In this document: piece by piece, positions 14,216 to 16,669 of the stretch
How the letters are laid out: every line of letters begins with the position of its first letter
How positions within the stretch are numbered: position 1 is the stretch's first letter
NCBI GenBank assembly: GCA_011322755.1
Contig: DRLZ01000281.1
Span: forward strand, 1-16,669
Source of the DNA: Crenotrichaceae bacterium
Lineage (GTDB): Bacteria; Pseudomonadota; Gammaproteobacteria; Methylococcales; DRLZ01
DNA: 16,669 nucleotides
Direction of reading: 5' to 3'
Position numbers and translations under genes: made by a program
The notes under the pieces: generated by a model
Seen by the model: the letters and a program-made list of their open reading frames with translations, nothing else
What the model was told of the DNA's origin: nothing
The model's database searches: none

Positions 14216-16669
14216 CTACACCATCTCTTCCAGACTTTCTAACTGCTTCGGCTCGTTACGCTTGATCAGAAAATACACAACCGGGATTACCACCAGCGAG
14301 AACAGGGTTGATGCGATGATGCCGAAGATAAAACTCCATGCCAGTCCTGAGAAGATCGGATCGAGTACGATAATGGCTGAGCCGAATACGGCTGCGGCTG
14401 CGGTAAGCAGTATTGGAGTTAAGCGGACTGCGCCGGCTTCGATGAGGGCTTCCTGCAGTGTGGTTTGCTGGTCACGGTGGTAAGTGCGTTTGATAAAGTC
14501 GATGAGGATAATCGAATTACGCACCACAATTCCGGCCAGGGCAATCATGCCGATCATGGCTGTGGCGGTAAAATAGATGGGGGTTGGATAACCTGCGACT
14601 GGTGCAGTAAACAGGTTAATCAGCCAGAAACCAGGCATGATGCCGATAACGGTGAGCGGGATGGCAATCATCATGATCAGCGGGATACCCAGCGATCCGG
14701 TTTGTCCAACCAGCAGCACGTAGATCATCACCATTGCCGCTGCGAATGCCAGTCCCAAATCACGGAATACATCGACTGTAATCTTCCACTCGCCTTCACC
14801 CGCCATTTCAGCGTGATAGCCATCCGGTAACGGGTTCTCATCAAGCCAGTCATACATATCAAGAATTGCCTCGACCGGACTGCGACCTGCCATTTCAGCA
14901 GTTACATACGACAGACGTTGCAGGTTTTTATGGTAAATGGTTTGTTCGCCAGATTCGTTGACGACCGTGCTGATTTCACTCAGCGGAATCAGTTTTCCAG
15001 CACTGGTTTTAACCCGTAATGCCATTAAATCGGCAACCGATGAGCGCATGGCTCTGGGTAATTGCAAGTGAATCATTAACGGGTTGCGTTCGGTGGCGAT
15101 ATGCACGGTTCCAACATTATCTCCCGCCAGTGACAAACTCAAAGTATTAGCAACTTGTTTAACTGTCACACCATTTAGCGCGGCTTGCTGGCGATTGAGC
15201 ATCAAGTGAATCTTTTGATGCGGTTCTTCAATAAAATCATCGACATCAACCACGCCTTCAATGTGTTGCAATGCGTTTTTGACACGATTGGAGACATTAA
15301 TCAGATTGTCATAACTGGCATGCGGTGGTCCGTAGACTTCTGCAACCACTGTGGAGAGTACCGGCGGGCCGGGTGGTAGCTCGACGATTTTGAGTTTGGC
15401 GCCAGTCTGCTGGCCAATCTTTTCAATTTCGGGACGAATACGCAAGGCGATTTCATGTGATTGCTGTTGACGTTTTTCCTTATGCAGCAAGTTCAAGCGA
15501 ATATCACCCACATAACTGCCCCGACGCAGATAATAATGCCGGACCATGCCGTTAAAATCCATTGGCGATGCCAGTCCGACATAGCTTTCATAATCAGTGA
15601 CTTCGTTGACCGTGGATAAAAACTGCCCCAGCTTTTTGGCGACTTGATCGGTATCTTCCAGCGTTGAGCCACGCGGCATGTCGATGATCAGCTGTAATTC
15701 GTTCTTGTTATCAAACGGCAGCAGTTTCAGCGGGACGACACGTGTCACTGCAAGCATGGTCGCGCCAAGAAAGGCAAGAAAAATTGCCAGCAAAAACCAG
15801 CGTGAACGTGCCGGCGTGTGAATAAGTGGCGCCAGAACAGCATTGTATAACCGATAGGCAAAACTTTCTTTAAGGTTAAATGGCTTGCCGTGATCCTTGC
15901 CGTAGTCTTTTCTCAACAAACGGTAACTGGCCCAGGGTGTCACGGTAAAGGCGATAATCAGTGATAACAACATGGCAATCGGCACATTGAAAGCCATTGG
16001 CGCCATATAAGGCCCCATCATCCCAGTGATGTAGAACATGGGGACGAATGACAGAATCACAGCAAATGTCGCCAGAATGGTCGGCGGTCTGACTTCATTA
16101 ACAGCAGTCAGTAACGCTTGCAGCGGTGGTTCTTTACGTAATTTGTAATGCCTGTGAATATTTTCCACGTCAACAATCGGGTCATCCACCAGCAGCCCGA
16201 GTGATAAAATCAGTGCAAACAAGGTCACGCGGTTGATGGTATAGCCAAAGATCAGGTCACAAAGCAGGGTAACTGCAAAGGTCATGGGGACAGCAATGGA
16301 GACGATGAATGATTCCTTGAGCCCCAGAGTTAATGCCAGCAACACAATAATGGTTAAAATCGCGATGCCGAGATGCTTAACCAGTTCGTTGACCTTGTGA
16401 TTGGCTGTTTCACCATAGTCGCGGGTGATCGTCACCAGTACATCATCTGGTATCAGCGTACCATGCAGTGATTCTGTGAGTTCAAGGACTTGCTCAGCAA
16501 CACTGACGGCATTGCTGCCCTTGCGTTTGGCGATGGCAATGGTGACCATTTCGCGTTCTTTGCCGGTTTGTGGTTGAGTACCGCTTGCCTGACCCACTGT
16601 TTTCATTTCATCGACAGCAGGTCCGAAACCGATACGGGTGTAATGCTGTGGATCTTCCGCACCATCAAT
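14216..16669 (-). CDS. RND-family efflux transporter permease subunit, N-terminus beyond window
   Basis: The frame is open to the window edge; the Met near 16606 is internal, since in-frame sequence HYTRIGFGPAVDE precedes it. 817 C-terminal residues of a roughly 1,050-residue inner-membrane proton-driven pump are visible. In order: the end of the first porter domain, helices 2-7, the second porter domain, and helices 8-12. The helix-4 proton-relay motif is GLLVDDPIVDVENIHRH (double Asp equivalent to AcrB Asp407/408, codons near 16179-16190). Helix 10 has GIVVRNSIILIDF, where AcrB has Lys940; here the position is Arg (codon 14519-14521). Also present are GMMGPYMAPMAFNVP and TPILLTAAAAVFGSAIIVLDP. 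Substrate (drug, metal or other) cannot be told. Membrane fusion and outer-membrane partners would lie upstream on this strand, outside the window. It converges with the membrane protein at 13569. Confidence 0.93.
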   Translation of the reverse strand: MDGAEDPQHYTRIGFGPAVDEMKTVGQASGTQPQTGKEREMVTIAIAKRKGSNAVSVAEQVLELTESLHGTLIPDDVLVTITRDYGETANHKVNELVKHLGIAILTIIVLLALTLGLKESFIVSIAVPMTFAVTLLCDLIFGYTINRVTLFALILSLGLLVDDPIVDVENIHRHYKLRKEPPLQALLTAVNEVRPPTILATFAVILSFVPMFYITGMMGPYMAPMAFNVPIAMLLSLIIAFTVTPWASYRLLRKDYGKDHGKPFNLKESFAYRLYNAVLAPLIHTPARSRWFLLAIFLAFLGATMLAVTRVVPLKLLPFDNKNELQLIIDMPRGSTLEDTDQVAKKLGQFLSTVNEVTDYESYVGLASPMDFNGMVRHYYLRRGSYVGDIRLNLLHKEKRQQQSHEIALRIRPEIEKIGQQTGAKLKIVELPPGPPVLSTVVAEVYGPPHASYDNLINVSNRVKNALQHIEGVVDVDDFIEEPHQKIHLMLNRQQAALNGVTVKQVANTLSLSLAGDNVGTVHIATERNPLMIHLQLPRAMRSSVADLMALRVKTSAGKLIPLSEISTVVNESGEQTIYHKNLQRLSYVTAEMAGRSPVEAILDMYDWLDENPLPDGYHAEMAGEGEWKITVDVFRDLGLAFAAAMVMIYVLLVGQTGSLGIPLIMMIAIPLTVIGIMPGFWLINLFTAPVAGYPTPIYFTATAMIGMIALAGIVVRNSIILIDFIKRTYHRDQQTTLQEALIEAGAVRLTPILLTAAAAVFGSAIIVLDPIFSGLAWSFIFGIIASTLFSLVVIPVVYFLIKRNEPKQLESLEEMV

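Noticed and set aside
14465..14830. 121-codon + strand frame inside the RND gene
   Set aside because: His/Asp-rich composition is the antisense of the RND helices; no motifs.

Overview
The window is a compact stretch of proteobacterial-type DNA with moderate G+C, ATG starts and clear Shine-Dalgarno sequences. Almost all of the left 11 kb is central carbon metabolism on the + strand. Phosphoketolase, acetate kinase, a phosphate acetyl/butyryltransferase-type enzyme, PEP synthase and an enolase together suggest an autotroph or methylotroph (ammonia- or methane-oxidizer-like beta/gammaproteobacterium). An SmbP-like protein near 12.6-13.0 kb points weakly towards the Nitrosomonas side, because SmbP was described there. 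The genus cannot be fixed from this sequence alone.

Layout. 1-377: 3' end of a LOG/TIGR00730-family nucleotide phosphoribohydrolase-like gene. It runs almost without a gap into acetate kinase (382-1578), which overlaps phosphoketolase (1562-3949). After a 106-base gap holding a plausible promoter with an operator-like dyad come pta (4056-4979) and ppsA (5002-7416). 7472-7970 is a decay zone: an AhpD/CMD-family gene split by an in-frame TGA, overlapped by a 47-codon remnant of a pyruvate dehydrogenase E1-alpha gene that stops making sense right after its HLYPG motif. 8077-9576 is a CPA2-type cation/proton antiporter with an unusual N-terminal signal-like segment, followed 33 bases later by an enolase (9610-10887). 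11057-12349 is an APC-family permease. 12350-14215 is sparsely coding: an exported SmbP-like helical protein on the - strand (12630-13025), a small hydrophobic membrane protein on the + strand (13569-13934), and AT-rich intergenic DNA with several perfect dyads. 14216-16669 (- strand) is the C-terminal three quarters of an RND efflux pump, open at the window edge.

How the genes fit together. Phosphoketolase splits xylulose-5-P or fructose-6-P to acetyl-phosphate plus a triose or tetrose phosphate. AckA converts acetyl-P to acetate and ATP, Pta converts it to acetyl-CoA, and PpsA plus enolase move C3 units between pyruvate, PEP and 2-phosphoglycerate. This is a PDH-independent route to acetyl-CoA, and it sits beside the wreck of a PDH E1-alpha gene, which is the most suggestive observation here. 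A LOG-type nucleosidase at the head of the cluster could feed ribose-5-P from nucleotides into it. I saw no tRNA, rRNA, CRISPR array, complete insertion sequence or phage gene.
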